A program made the translations under genes and the position numbers. From Gnetum montanum (lineage: Eukaryota > Streptophyta > Gnetopsida > Gnetales > Gnetaceae), in contig MNCI01002656.1 of NCBI GenBank assembly GCA_015680685.1, positions 189,910 through 253,909 on the forward strand: a DNA stretch of 64,000 nucleotides. Reading direction: 5' to 3'. Each line of letters begins with the position of its first letter. The first letter of the stretch is position 1. Below, piece after piece: positions 44,700 to 57,400 of this stretch. The notes under the pieces were generated by a model, which ran no database searches, was not told the origin of the DNA, and saw only the letters and a program-made list of their open reading frames with translations.

Positions 44700-47400
44700 T
44701 CAACCAAATTACCTATCAGTTTCACTGATGAAGAGTCTAGCCAATAAGCCATGAGGGTCTATGATCCCAAAGACTGTACCATGATTGAATGTAGATAGTC
44801 CCTGAGACTTAGGGGGTAAAGTCATAGGTTCTTAGGAATAAATGAAGAGCACTATAACTTCATTTGCTCTAAGATCCAGATTGGCATGCTGATCCAACGA
44901 GTGGAAGCAAAGGCCAAGAGGGAATTTGAGCTCATCAATTGTAATGGAAAGGAGTATATTCCCTCTCCCTATGACTAGATATCCCTTAATGACATCTATG
45001 CTAGCATCTTAGCCCTTCTCATTGAGATTGATGAAGATAACTTGAAGGCTACCTTCGATGAAAAACCAGACGAAAAGGAGGATGAGTTTAGGGTAGAATC
45101 TAAGCATGAAAACATCTTGGGAGGGTTGTTCCAACAAACATCCCCTAGGGCCACAATGCCTTCCTCTAATGCCTTTTTTTTCTCCATGGGTAAGGTACTG
45201 CCATCCTTCACCCCTTCCTACCCTACTATGGTTGGTACCAAACCAATCATAACTACTCATCAGACCCAATCAACACCACAACCAACAACTTATAACATAT
45301 CAATGCCTTTTGCCCCATAGCCTTGATCTGTGCAGCCATTGGTGGTGGTTGTTACCACCACAAACCCACTAACCATCCTTGTGGGATTCACCATGGGACC
45401 CCAAGCAACTCATGGATCACATATCCCCTTTTTCTTGTTTGTTCCTTAAATACTAACACAAACATATTTTTCTTTGTTTGGCCCATAGACTACAACAATG
45501 ATGTAACCAATCCTTTCTATCCTACAACCACTAGTGACGCTGCAAGCCTCACCAAAAATATGACAACCATATGTGCAAGGCCAACAGCCAACTGGGATGC
45601 CATAGGGCTTAGATCAGGTCTTCCAAATGATCCAAGACCTAAGGGATGATTTCAAGAGACTCAAATCCTCTACTTTCCAAAGTGTCAAGATTATGGATTT
45701 TTACTAGGATCATCCCATCAGTCCTATGATCCCACTATTGACACTTCCTCCTAGTGTCCCTATCCCTTAATTCAATAAGTATAATAGAGAAGGTGATCCC
45801 AATGCTCACCTTATAACCTTTCTATCCAAGTGCTTACTATTGCAACCATGGCCTCAAACTATTATGAGAATCTTCCCTATGTCCTTGATTGGGAAAGTGC
45901 TTGATTGATACCATGCCCTACCTAGAGGATCCATATTCATCCTTGAAGAACTTATAGTCTAGTTCATTAGCTGCTTTAAGTACAACTTGAAGCCCGATGC
46001 TATGCTTGACCAACTCATGAAGGTCAAGTAGGGATCCCTTGAGCTCATGTAGAAGTTCATCCAATGGTGGAATAATCTACTAAAAGAAATACTAGAGCCT
46101 ATAGCCAAAACTCATCTTTTGGCTATATTTAAGAAGGTAGTCAATGATTTCATTAAATCCAAGTTGTACTATCTTAACTCACAAACACTTAGTCACACAT
46201 TCTTCTAATCCAAGAATATAAAGGATGTTGTGGAGGCTAGTCATGACTCAACCTACATAGCATACAAAAATCAACATACATGGAGGAACAAGGAGAAGAG
46301 CAAACATAATAATGTGGTCATAGTAATACTAACCAAAGATTCCAAGACCACTAATTAGGATCCAAGGACCAACCCATCCAAGGCCCCTACTAATAATTGC
46401 AATAACCAACCATCAACATCTAGGGCCACTACATCAACAACAACTAGGAAAAACTTTGAGCAGAAGGATTGTAGCAAGTACACTACCCTACCTTTGAAGT
46501 CATCTAAATTGTTAGGTCAACTATTGAAGAGTGGGTGCATACAATATAAGCAAATGACCAAAGCCACTCGAAAGAAGCATGAGAGACTATGTGAAATAGC
46601 CAAAGACCCCACTCAAGCAATAAAAGATGATCCTTAATTACCTAGGTACTTTAAACTAGACAACTTTTTCCACTATCACCAACTACCTGGTCATGACACA
46701 AGCTTTTGCATTACATTGAAGGATGACTTGAAAAATATAATGGATAGGGGAGAGTTGATCCTAGATGCTTCCAACCCAATCCAAAAACAAAATCAATTGA
46801 TGTAGTTGTACAAGGACCCATTGAAAGCTAATAACAGCTCCTATGTTATTTCAACATTCAACATTGATGACAATTAGAGACCAATGAGGGAACCATTCAT
46901 GATCCAAGTGTCCCCTCATGATGAAAGGGCCTCTTCAACCTCCACCAACTCAAGACCTCCTTTTTTTGTAAGAGTACCATCATGGATGCCTCCAAGGAAG
47001 CCTTTTGTCATTAAGGTGCCCTAGCCCAACATAACCCAACCAACCATAGCCCAACCAATTGACATGACCATACAATGACATCTTGTAATGGCCAATGCTA
47101 TTGCCTCTTCCTCACAACCAATGATCGACAACTAAAAGACTTCAACAAAGTAGACAAAGAAGAATAAGCAAAAGAATAACAACAAGGGTGACAAGTAAAT
47201 GGAGGCATGGAAGGAAGTGGACCTATCGAAGCTCACTCCCATCTCATCTATACCCATGACCTCCTCTACCCAGCTGGCCTCAACCAACAAATCATACAAG
47301 GACCTCAAAACCCAAAATCAAAAGAAAGAGGAAAGACCCCAACAACCTAAGACTAAAGTTTGCATTTTGGGGTGCATGAAGGAAGTAAAGCACAACTAGG
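44700..47400 (+). pseudogene. Tat-like Ty3/gypsy gag
   Basis: One reading frame (no frameshift noticed from 45042 to 47400) with stops only. Blocks: KATFDEKPDEKEDEFRVESK, IQDLRDDFKRLKSS, then the capsid-type region FNKYNREGDPNAHLITFLSK, SLIGKVLD*YHALPRGSI, ISCFKYNLKPDAMLDQLMKV, LLKEILEPIAKTHLLAIF and FIKSKLYYLNSQTLS. Further on come a Ser/Thr/Asn-rich segment, CIQYKQMTKATRKKHERLCE, and FFHYHQLPGHDTSFCITLK, a C/H-containing segment. This order is typical of Tat/Ogre-type gag. 44700-45040 is a poorly preserved N-terminus. Confidence 0.78.
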
Positions 47401-48000
47401 GCGATAAGCCCATGACCAACAACAAAAAATTCCTTAGTATGATGGATCAAGTTAGACAATCCCTCAAGCAAAATAATACAACGTTGAGCTTTTATGACTT
47501 GATCATGACTTCTACCACACACTGTGAGATGCTAGTTAAGATGTTGACTTCCATCCCCATTCATGAGAACATCCTTTCTAATGAGAAATCTATCCATGTG
47601 ATAATGGTTCCTTATTTACCAAGGGAAGCAATGTCAACATTGCTGGTGTTTCATGATAGAGAAATAAAAGTAGGTCCCCAAGATGACAAAGTAACTAGGG
47701 CTCCTCTTTTCATCATGATTTGGATGGGGTAGTTTAAGGTGCATCAAGTACATGTTGATGATCGAGCTACAACAAACATCATCCCATGCACCATTGTTGA
47801 ATGCTTAGGCTTGATAGAGCAGATACAACCTATACCAACTGTAGCTCTCAAGTCCTTCAATTGATCAAGGGTTGCTATCAATGGGTCTATCTCCTTGGAC
47901 TTTGTAGCAAGGGAGTGATTGCCTACAACTGCCAATTTCTTGATGGTGGAGAAGCTGCCAGGGTTTACCTTATTCCTAGAAGACCTTAGTTGGCTTGCCA
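47401..48000 (+). pseudogene. Protease of the Tat-like element
   Basis: Same frame as gag: KFLSMMDQVRQSLKQNNTTL, LSFYDLIMTSTTHCEMLVKM, ENILSNEKSIHVIMVPYLP, then the active-site area VHVDDRATTNIIPCTIVECL near 47760, where D-D-R replaces the usual D-x-G, and ALKSFN*SRVAINGSISLDF. The frame fades after about 47990. In Tat elements RT should follow directly; here it is found about 9.4 kb away. Confidence 0.72.
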
Positions 48001-48358
48001 TGACCTTAAAATAGCAAAACATTTAAATAACCTATGCTTTCCATGGCCTAAAATTGGCATGCATATCTTTTCACCTTATTTATGTTTAATCATGTCATTT
48101 AGCCATTAACTTCATAACCAAAATCATCAATATAGCCATTTACAACATTTATACCACTATAATAATATATATAGCCAAAATAAAAACTAAAAATTTAAAT
48201 TTAAAGTGTTTATAACATACATAGCCATGACCACACTATTTGGTAAAATGTCAAAAAAATAATAATAGTCATCCATAAAATAGTTTTGGCTAACAATATC
48301 CATCAACATAAAAATAAGAAGACATAGCCAATAAGCTAAAGCATGCAAATGGGGGATG

Positions 48359-51300
48359 CTAAGGGATGTCTGGAGGAGGAAGTGGTGGATCATCCCCACC
48401 CTCACCGTTGGGACCACCAATGTCTCTAGGTGTCTGAAATACAACAACACATAGGCAATCAATAACCAAAAACCAAAAACCATAACTTAAAATAAAACTA
48501 AATATAGAATACATCAAACCTTTGGGGAATCCAACTCCATGACTTCTAGGAATAGATGTTGAAGGCCATTCTCCAAATGATGGAGGATATGGTCCATCAT
48601 ATTGGCCTAGTCAATATCCCCAGAATCAATGTCAGTGAGGATGCTAGTCCTATCTACTATGCTCCAAGTAGGTGGTTCCTAGGTAATAGTAGCTACAGAG
48701 GTCTCACTTGCAGTAGTGGTGATATGAGGATTAGGGGATTTATCCACTCTGAGAGTGCTCTCGAAGAGCTTGTAGGCACACTCTGCTTAGATTCCTTGAA
48801 TGAATAGCTCTCTCTTACATCATTCAACTAATTACTCTTTGAGCCAATTTAGGTAGGCCTCTTGATTAGCCTTATACTATCGCTTGTGGTTCTTTTGTGT
48901 CCTACCCAACTTTACGACCCAAGCATAGTGATCTTTCCAATCCTTAACCTTTTGGGAGATGAGATCCATCTACATCCGCTACTCTGCCATCTCTTGTGAG
49001 GGCATTACCTTTTCCTGAATGGTATGCCAATAGTGGGCCCACATGATCTCTTTGGTGCAAAATTCCCTTGAGTTAGCCACTTGGGCTTCCATAAAGGCCT
49101 TGTATTCCTAGAGATCCCTAATCACCTACTCCTATCATTAAGTTTTCTCCCTCAAGGCCACAACCTACTCCCATAGGGATTCGTTGGGCCTCTCTATATC
49201 CCATGAAGTTTTTGCACATGAAAATGCTAGATCAGTAGCAATTTCGTACAACTTCAAGGGTACACTCTATACATTAGGGGGAAACTTTGGCAAGGAGTTG
49301 ATCTCCATGTCTCAACTAGGATTCCACTCCATAAATGACACTACATAAACATAGTTTACAACCATAAACATACTTTACAACCTAAGATAGTCATAACATA
49401 AACACAACCTATAACATAGCTAAATGACTAAAGCATAGAAAAAAGTTCCTACTTATCTTGGGTGCAACTTGTTACAACTGGTTAATGATGTCCTTGGCCA
49501 TCCCATGCATAAACTTCATCTTGTTCGAGACATCTACCCATGGTTTCATGTGAAACTTAGGGACAAGGGCCTACACTAGTGGCTCAGGAACTACTATAAG
49601 CATACCAATCATTGAATGGTTAGGAGAAAAACCAAACTTAAAACTATAGGATATAATGAGAAGTGTTAAGACGTGTATACCTAACTCCTCCTCTCTCCCC
49701 TATGGGATGATGACGAGGGATGTACCTAGCACCACCTCACTGAACAAGACATCTAGATCATCGATATCTATGTTGGCTAATCCTTTAGCCTCATGCTATT
49801 GTAAGAGCACCTCCTTTGCATGCCTTTGTTCTTCCTCCACTACCGTGGCTGCATGCCTCTATGCTTTCTCATTCATAGTATCTTGGGCTACCATGTTCCA
49901 ATGCTTGTCTACAACCATAGCATATAAAAAATTGATTAGCACTTAAAACCATGACATAGCCATAAATCTTAAATCATAGAATACCCAAAACATAGATAAA
50001 ACATAACTATAGCCTCTTGATGTGATGTCTTAAGCTTAAATTTAAGCTTATTCTAGGTGGGCTACTCTAACATTGGCGATGCTTCCTCTACAGGCCTATT
50101 GAGCTTGGCCTTGGCTACCCCTTAGGTCTCTATATGTAACTGTTAGGTCTCTAGGATACTTGTGGGAATCATGAGGGGTGCCTTCCCTATGCTATAAAAG
50201 GATTCAAATTGCCTACCACCAAGATCCTTGGTGGTAATAGATAGTGAATCATCCATCTCATTTGGTGGGTTTTAGGCTTGCATGGTTACATAAATGTGCT
50301 TTATCCAAGGTCTAGAAAGTTGGTCTAGGTCTTGGGCAATCCATCATCCATTCCTCCACACCACCAAAAAACTCACTAAGCTCTTTAAATAACTTACAAA
50401 AAATGCAAAATGCATGTGGATTATTGTAGAGGAATCATTGTGGAGTTTGGGGATCTTCTCTTGAAGCCCAATAGCCAAAGTAGCCAGCTAGTTGAATTTG
50501 GTAGCCTCCATTAGGACCCTCTTAAAGGTCCACCCATTTGTGATATTGATTACCTTCTTTTGTGATAATAATTTGAGAAATGAATGAGACCTGAACAAAG
50601 GATATGATGCCTTTGCCTCAAGGTTTGTGAAGTTATTCATGAAAACCCTAGAGTGACCCTTGCTAGCATTGAACCACTTCAAAACTTCATCACAATGACC
50701 CGCTTCCTTCACTAGTTTGGTGGCAACCTTTTCCCCATTAGTGGAAACACCAAACAAGTTGCAAAAGGTTCCCTCATCGATGAATATGATAATGGGCACG
50801 TCTCAAATTATGATGCTAAAATTAGTTGCTTCTTTGTCAAAGGACTCGATGATGTTCAACATCTCTAGAGTGGAGATGAAAGGGATGGGTACCATAAACA
50901 CATCAAGCAAATTCACACACTCAATGTTTGCTTGGATGTACCTAGGCACCTATCCCCTCAACCACTCATGTGCTGGTATCACCTCACAAAACTTTAAGAT
51001 GAAGGTATCCTCATGACGTCCTGAAACTGATTAGGTAACATCAACAGAGGTGGAAGGTATTGTAAGGTAAAAATCAAATCTTTAGCATTAGAATAGGCAT
51101 GTTTAATAACTAATTAACATGATAGTTTACTTAAAACTTTAGTGATCATAAAACATTGGATGTTACAACTCTTGTCTTTACCTTTCTTCTTCTTGCTTGG
51201 TGTGGATTGAGTGGAGGTTCAAGCTACAAAGGTCTGATTCTAGATGCTCTTGGAGCCCACCCACTAATTGTGTATCATCTTGTTGACCAGACACTTCTTT

Positions 51301-52084
51301 TAGATGAGGTTGAAGTCCTTAGTGTATCTACTAAAGTCCTCTCTTAATTGTTCATACAAAATAGTTCTAATTTGGTGGCCTTTGGTAAATACATCTAAGG
51401 TAATTTGAGCCACCATCAAGGTTTGATTATTAGTGATCAAGCCTTGATCATTGACCTTATACCTACAAGAAGTTCATAAAAAGCCAACAAGTTAGGAAAG
51501 GTAACTTAACCAACAAAGCCAAAAAACACAAAAACACTATAATAATCATTCTTACACTTGTAAATGATATATGGTGCCAAGTGGGTTTTCAAACAATGTG
51601 TGGACTTTGTGTAACACCATCAAAGTGTTCTTAGCATTATACTAACTATACTCTGGCATGGTCCAGATCTCTGTGAGGTAGCATGTGCCAATCATGTTTG
51701 CTACTTCCATTGCTTCTTGAGGTAGTGGATCGTCAATGATGAACCTAGCAATCGGAATGAATGGCCAAGGCATGAGTATCTCCACTATGATCCCATCCAC
51801 ATATGCAAGCAAGTGTGACCATAGCATCACACTAAAATTCTGTAGGATGTAGGTAAGGAACTCCCTTGCCCTTGGTCAAAACCACATGGAACTCCTCTCT
51901 AAGGTCATGTCAAGAAAAGCAATTTTTGCCTTAGGGTGGTTGATGTAGCATAAGATGCCCACTAACTTAGCTATGATGAGTATGGGCTTTAAGAAGGTCC
52001 TACATGGAAAAGCAGAAATATCACAATCGACTAGAATTTCTTGACAAGTTTCTAAAACATCATAGTTAGGGATGAAATTAGCCC
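48359..52084 (-). pseudogene. Unidentified multi-exon gene on the opposite strand, embedded in the Tat-like element
   Basis: I do not recognise the family. Minus-strand coding blocks end at GT and resume after AG with frame kept. Proposed exons: 51558-52084, 51182-51455, 50008-51020, 49681-49908, 49453-49593, 48520-49340, 48359-48433 (stop TAG 48359-48361). Clearest splice: VMELDSPK before gtttgatg, 86-base intron, tttcag, TPRDIGGPNGEGG. KKKKG/RHEDTF, ELV/VPEPL and KIM/SFMEW also join in frame; the 50008/49908 join does not in my reading. The predicted protein exceeds 900 residues: an N-terminal helical, hydrophobic part (FLTYILQNFSVMLWSHLLAY), a Lys-rich patch, a globular-looking middle (IECVNLLDVFMVPIPFIS; FIDEGTFCNLFGVSTNGEK), likely coiled coils (VVEEEQRHAKEVLL) and a Pro/Gly/Asp tail. 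About 15-20 in-frame stops, mostly TAG, indicate decay. It may be an accessory gene like the antisense gene of Grande elements, or a captured host gene. Confidence 0.7.
48434..48519 (-). other. Intron of the opposite-strand gene (best-defined)
   Basis: 86 bases, 5' site CCAAAG/gtttgatg, 3' site ttgtatttcag/ACACC; phase 0, frame retained on both sides, T-rich 3' end. Confidence 0.7.
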
Positions 52085-53559
52085 CTATAAAAAATTCTAA
52101 GGAATTTATTCAAACTTATCCAAAGATTTTAACAACAAAATAATTAAAACCTTTCATAGCCTCATACATCATAGCCAAGGCATTATGGCCTAGATAACAC
52201 ATCAATTGACACATAACCAAATTTAAAGACTAGAAAATAGCCACTAGCATGAATGTTATTAAAAATAGTAAAAATTTCTTATGACCTTTAAAATCAGATT
52301 TGGAGCATTAAAAACATTCCTAGAAATCCTTGAGCACATGGAAGTTGATAAGATGAATCTCTAAGTATGTTAAGAACATCCATCTCTAAAGGGGAAAAGT
52401 GCTACAACCAAAATTAATCCTAATTGACATAACATAGATAAAAAATTCATTAAAAATTCATCATAGTGCTAATTTTAGTGATTCTACCATAGAAAGAATC
52501 CTGAAATCATAAGCTTTTCATATTGGCCATTACAACTAGAAGTATATAGCCATTTTTACATAAAACATAGCCAAAAATAGCAAAATTGTAGCCATCAACC
52601 TAAACCCCCTTTCACCCAAGGTTGGGAAAAACTTTACTAAAAATTCATTTGATATCCAAATGGAGTGATTCCAATAAGGTTTTAAAGCTTGAATCAAACC
52701 TAATGCACCCACTCTTAGAAAAAATTCTAAACCCTTATCATTTATTCAAGAAAAATTCATTAATTTGGATGAAAATCTAAAAAATGGTACAACCCCTAAT
52801 TATGTAACCTGATTGAAATGGCCATAACTTTATCATTTCACATCTAAATTAGATGAAACAATAACCAATGTAAAGCTCAAAAATAACCATAAAAATACAT
52901 AACCTTATATTTTACAAAAATATAGCCATTTTTGTAATAAAAAAATACACAATGTTGCTTGCTTTTTTCATTAAAAAAGCAATAAAAATCACAAAGCTTG
53001 TAAAACCTAACTTAATCTAGGCATGAATTGTAGTCAAAAAAATTAAAAAAACTAATACCCACATAGAAAAATACCAAAATAAGGGGGTATAATTTTATTA
53101 AAATTAAATTTTGACAAACATTGCAACATAGATCTAAGAAAAATTGCTCCTTGCCTAAAATTTTGTAAAAAAGCACCAAAACAACAAGTCTATTTTGAAA
53201 ATCAAGTCTACCAATGTAAAAATAGTGAAATAACCTTACATATACGTATAACTAGCCAGAAATGAGGTATAATTTCATCAAAATTTCATTATATCCCTTC
53301 CCTCATCATAGATCTAACAAAAATGACCATACCCTAGCTAGGAAAACAAGAAAAATGGGTAGAAACTGAAAGAAAAATGGTTAGAATAGCCTACCTTGGG
53401 GTAGCCAAGAAGGATACTTGAATGGAGATTGGTTTGGAAAATCCAAATAGGTTTCTTGCTTTCTCATTTACCTTCTGGATCCATGTGTTCTTACTCTTAC
53501 CTCCACGCTGTTTGAAAAACTCTAAAATTTGGATGGGATGGAGGTTCTACATTAGCTAA
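52085..53559 (-). other. Possible 5' exons and leader of the opposite-strand gene
   Basis: Mostly T-rich on the minus strand. Two candidate exons: 53395-53530 (QRGGKSKNTWIQKVNEKA, FGFSKPISIQVSFLATP, 5' site CCCCAAG/gtaggc) and 52286-52385 (after cccctttag, ending TTTAAAG/gtcat). Their frames relative to the next exon were not settled. No TATA box could be assigned. Confidence 0.4.
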
Positions 53560-56500
53560 AGGGAAACTATGATGATTCCATGTTGAGAATGGATTGTGTT
53601 TTCTACAAAAATATCTTTTGAAGATCTTCACTAATGTACTATTTATCAAGAATAAAAATTGTTATTGAAACTTGTGAAAATAACCCATAATAACCTAATC
53701 TAAACCTAAATGCCCATCTCTAAAATCCTATTGCCAATTCAATTCACTATAACTCAAAGTGCACTAAAGTGAAAACGGGAAAAGTCCTTTCCATGCTAGG
53801 ATTAGTGGGGAATAAGTTTAATTTTTGAAATTTTAAATTTTGGACAGTGGGCCTCACCATATGCCTTCACTCTTAGTTAGGAATATTCATTAATGCTGGG
53901 GTTTTGATCCCTTGAACACTTAGAATCATTTTTAGGCCTTAAATTCCATGCAACCATGTTAGGGATTCCATGAACACTATGGATAGATACCTCCCACCAC
54001 TTAAAACCCCTAGAACCTTACTTTCTTGCCATTTTTGGCAACTATAACTTACCTCATTCAACGCCAAGCTCTGAAAGGGAGTGATACATTGCCAAAACTG
54101 AACATCTTGAATTTCCACACTAGGGAAACATTGCCCAGCATTGAAGAATGGGGGTAACACCCACTCTTATCCCCTAACACCCATATAGCCCAAGTTTGGC
54201 CCTTGGAGTGGATCCACATGAACTAGAACCCCTCCAATCACCCTCAGTAGCCCCAAAAGCTCACCAAATGTAGTTGAAAGTGCTCAAAACCTTAGGATTT
54301 TATGGTTACACACTGGGAGAGACCTCATCCATGTTTAGCATCCTAACCCTAACATGGATGGATGGGGGATGACCAAAATTGCCTAAATTAACTACCTAGT
54401 AGTCATTTTTGGTAGCCTAGTTTGACCTTTAAAGTAGTCAATTTTCACCTATAGCCTATTCCATGCCATTGAATCTGCCTCCATGCTACCAAACATGGAA
54501 CCCTAAGGGGTATGTAAGAAAGCCTCATTTATGAGCTAAAATAGCCAAATAACCTATCCTAGTGACTCCTAAACCTTGCCGGGACCTTCTAGAGATTCCA
54601 GATGCCTCAAAAGTAGTCAAAATTGGCACAAAACTTCCAGCCCACTCTCATCCACATTAGGTCCATCATGCCCAACGTGAAAGAAGAGAGGTTGATTACA
54701 TGAGGCACCTAGGAGTCTTCAAACTAGTGAATCTTGACACCAAGTATTGACCGATAACCCCAAAGGCTAACATGCATGGTTGATTAGCTGCCAAAGGAGC
54801 CTAGATTTGACATTCTTGGTTCATCCACACTAGGGAAGAGCTCTTCCATGCTTCCTAGCATGAAAACAATGTGGATGCAGCTAGGAAGGTTAGTGGGAAG
54901 TCCCAAATGCATGAAAAGAACATTAAATTACATTGTACTTACATGAGAACCTTGATAGCCCTTTCGAAAGACACCAAGATGTCAAAAAGAAATAAAAATA
55001 AACTTTCAAAGGTTTTTCCACACAGGGGAGAACCTCATTCATGATTAACATCCTATCCCTAATGTGGATGGATGGGGATGAAGCCAAAAATGTTGAAGTT
55101 TCCATAGAAATTGACTTCTGGAAGCAACCCAACCCTTTCAAAAGCCACCAAACTTCTAGAAGTCTACTAAAACAAGCTAAACTTGCCCCCCTTGGGTTCT
55201 CCACACTGTGGAAGATCCCATCCATGCTAATCATCCTAGCCCTAGCTTGGATGGAGGGGGTGAAGTCCAAAAACCACCTAACCACCCTTGAAATCACCAA
55301 ATTTTGATCCTAAGCATCTACAATTAACACTAACAACCCCGACAACCCACATGCATTACTAGAAGTGAAAAAAAATAGTAAAAAATAGAGTCCCTTAGTT
55401 ATTCCATGCTAGGAGCCACCTCTTCTATGGTGGCTAGTGTGGAAATATGAGGGAAGGAATAACTTGAGGATGATTCAAAAATGACCCTTAGACACCTCAA
55501 AGAGACACTAGACAACCTTGTGTATGTCCTAGGATCATGTTTTCATCTTTTAGAGTCCTCAAACAATGCAAAAATGATCCCATATAGCCAGAAAGATGTC
55601 CTCTTTGATCTTCCTAATTGGATCCATTCTAGACATCCCACCCCTAGTGTGGAAAAATGGGGGTAAGCCCAAAGAACCAGTTAGGAACATCCAAAATTGC
55701 CAAAAATTGACCTTATACCCTAGCCCTTGACCCTGGTAAATCTAGAAGTTGACATGCATTTTTAAATTGGCCTAGATCTGGGATTCTTGGTCCATCCATG
55801 CTAGGGAAGGTCTCTTCCACATTGGCTTGTATGAAAATAGATTGGAAGAGTTTCCTTTCCTCTTTGGATGATAGATTGCACTCTTGGAAACCAAAAATCC
55901 ACATCGAAGAAGCCTAGGACCTCATATTTTTAAGTGTGCACTCATTCAACTTCATTTTAGCCTTCAAAACTCATCCACCTTTGTCTTCCACACTGGATCA
56001 ACTTCCCAATGTCTAAATAGGGGTTTGAAAACTTAGATTCCATCATATAGCCTCTAGACATGACCAAAATAAGCAAGAAACTTGGAAAATCATGATCTAT
56101 AGCCCTAGGAGCCTAAAAACCTAGTCGATGTGTTCCCAAACCATCCCAAAACCCTAGGATAGGTGCATCCCCATTCTTCCATGCTAGGGCCACCATGCCC
56201 AGCATGGAAAAAAGGGGGGAAGTAATTTCAACTTATTTTGGTGCTCAAAATATACTCAAATAACCTCAAAATGAAGTTAGAGGATGCACAACTTCCAAAT
56301 TTGGGTTCCAATTGCTAGTTTGACATTGTTTAACCTTGTTTTGGATTGGATTTTTATCCTCCACCCTAAGCCCCCTCCCATCCATGCTATCCAGCATGGA
56401 AATAGGGGGATTAAATTTCAAAACCTACTTTTGGCCTTTATTAGCCTCCAAACTCCTCAATTATAACATATTTGGCCTTGCACTTTCTTGGGAAGGCCCC

Positions 56501-57000
56501 AAAACCTTGATTTTGACTCTCTAGATGCCCTAAAACCCATTTTCCTTTGTTTCCATGGTAGGAACACATTGCCTAGCATGAATCCAAAATGGAAGATGTT
56601 TTTAGGCTTCAAAAAGTGATCGCAAGGATTGAAACTGATGCCAAAACTAGTCCATTTCCTTCTCCAGTCAACTACACTAACATGCAAGCCATTGGGAGTT
56701 GAAAACTGATGTAAACAAGCTTGGAAAATTGTCTAAATGTTTCTTCCACATTGGGGATTACTCCTTCAACATTGGCCAACATGGAAACACCAAGGATCCA
56801 GCATTAAAGCTTTAAAACCCTTGATTTTTAGTTCTAAACAACCCAAAAATAACCCTGAGTGATGCCCAAATGTACTCAAAACCTTGTAACCCTAAATCAT
56901 TCCCTACTAAGTCTAAATCTAGCAAAACCTAACCCTTTTTTACCTACATTAGCAAAGTTTCACCATATGCAAACTATTTTTCTTGATTTGACCTTATTAC
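53560..57000. repeat. Diverged ~190-bp tandem array with a hairpin core
   Basis: Sixteen or so similar cores occur at roughly 150-230 base spacing (near 53788, 54110, 54330, 54480, 54660, 54830, 55020, 55203, 55403, 55635, 55790, 55990, 56165, 56375, 56550, 56745). A typical core is TTCCATGCTAGGG, a short loop, AGCATGGAA, then a G-rich run such as GGGGGAAG. The two arms pair, for example TTCCATGCT with AGCATGGAA at 56183-56214. Between cores lie CCAAAA-rich stretches. No coding gene seen. Confidence 0.6.
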
Positions 57001-57400
57001 ATGATGTTTTGACTTGTTTTTGATCTTGTATTACATTGTTGATCTTCTTGACTTAATATGAACTTTATATAGCCTTTGATTGGTATTGAATGATGGTGTT
57101 TAACCTTCCCTAACCACCATGTGACCATTACCCACTATGGCCTAAACCTAGCAAAACTCTGATCCTTGTTGACCATTTCTGGCCTTATTTCTTGTATTTC
57201 CATTTGTTTGACCTTTGGTTAACCTTTATTTGGTCCTTATTGCACTTTTTTACTTGTTTTTACTCTATTTATAGTCTTAGATGACCTTATTTGCATTAGC
57301 ATAGCCTGAATTTGCATAAATTTATAGCATTTTAACATTGTTTCTTCATTTTACCTAGATGTTACTTAATATGCTTTTGGTTAACATGTAGGATTAAAGT
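57001..57400. other. Stretch without recognisable gene
   Basis: T-rich plus strand leading to TTAACATGTAG at about 57391, a plausible splice acceptor just before the coding frame of the pol linker. Confidence 0.35.

Noticed and set aside
45323-45649. 108-codon plus-strand open frame
   Set aside because: Different frame from the gag that runs through the same bases (DQVFQMIQDLRDDFKRL in the gag frame).
47801-47989. 62-codon plus-strand open frame over the protease
   Set aside because: Shadow of the protease frame (VALKSFN and following).
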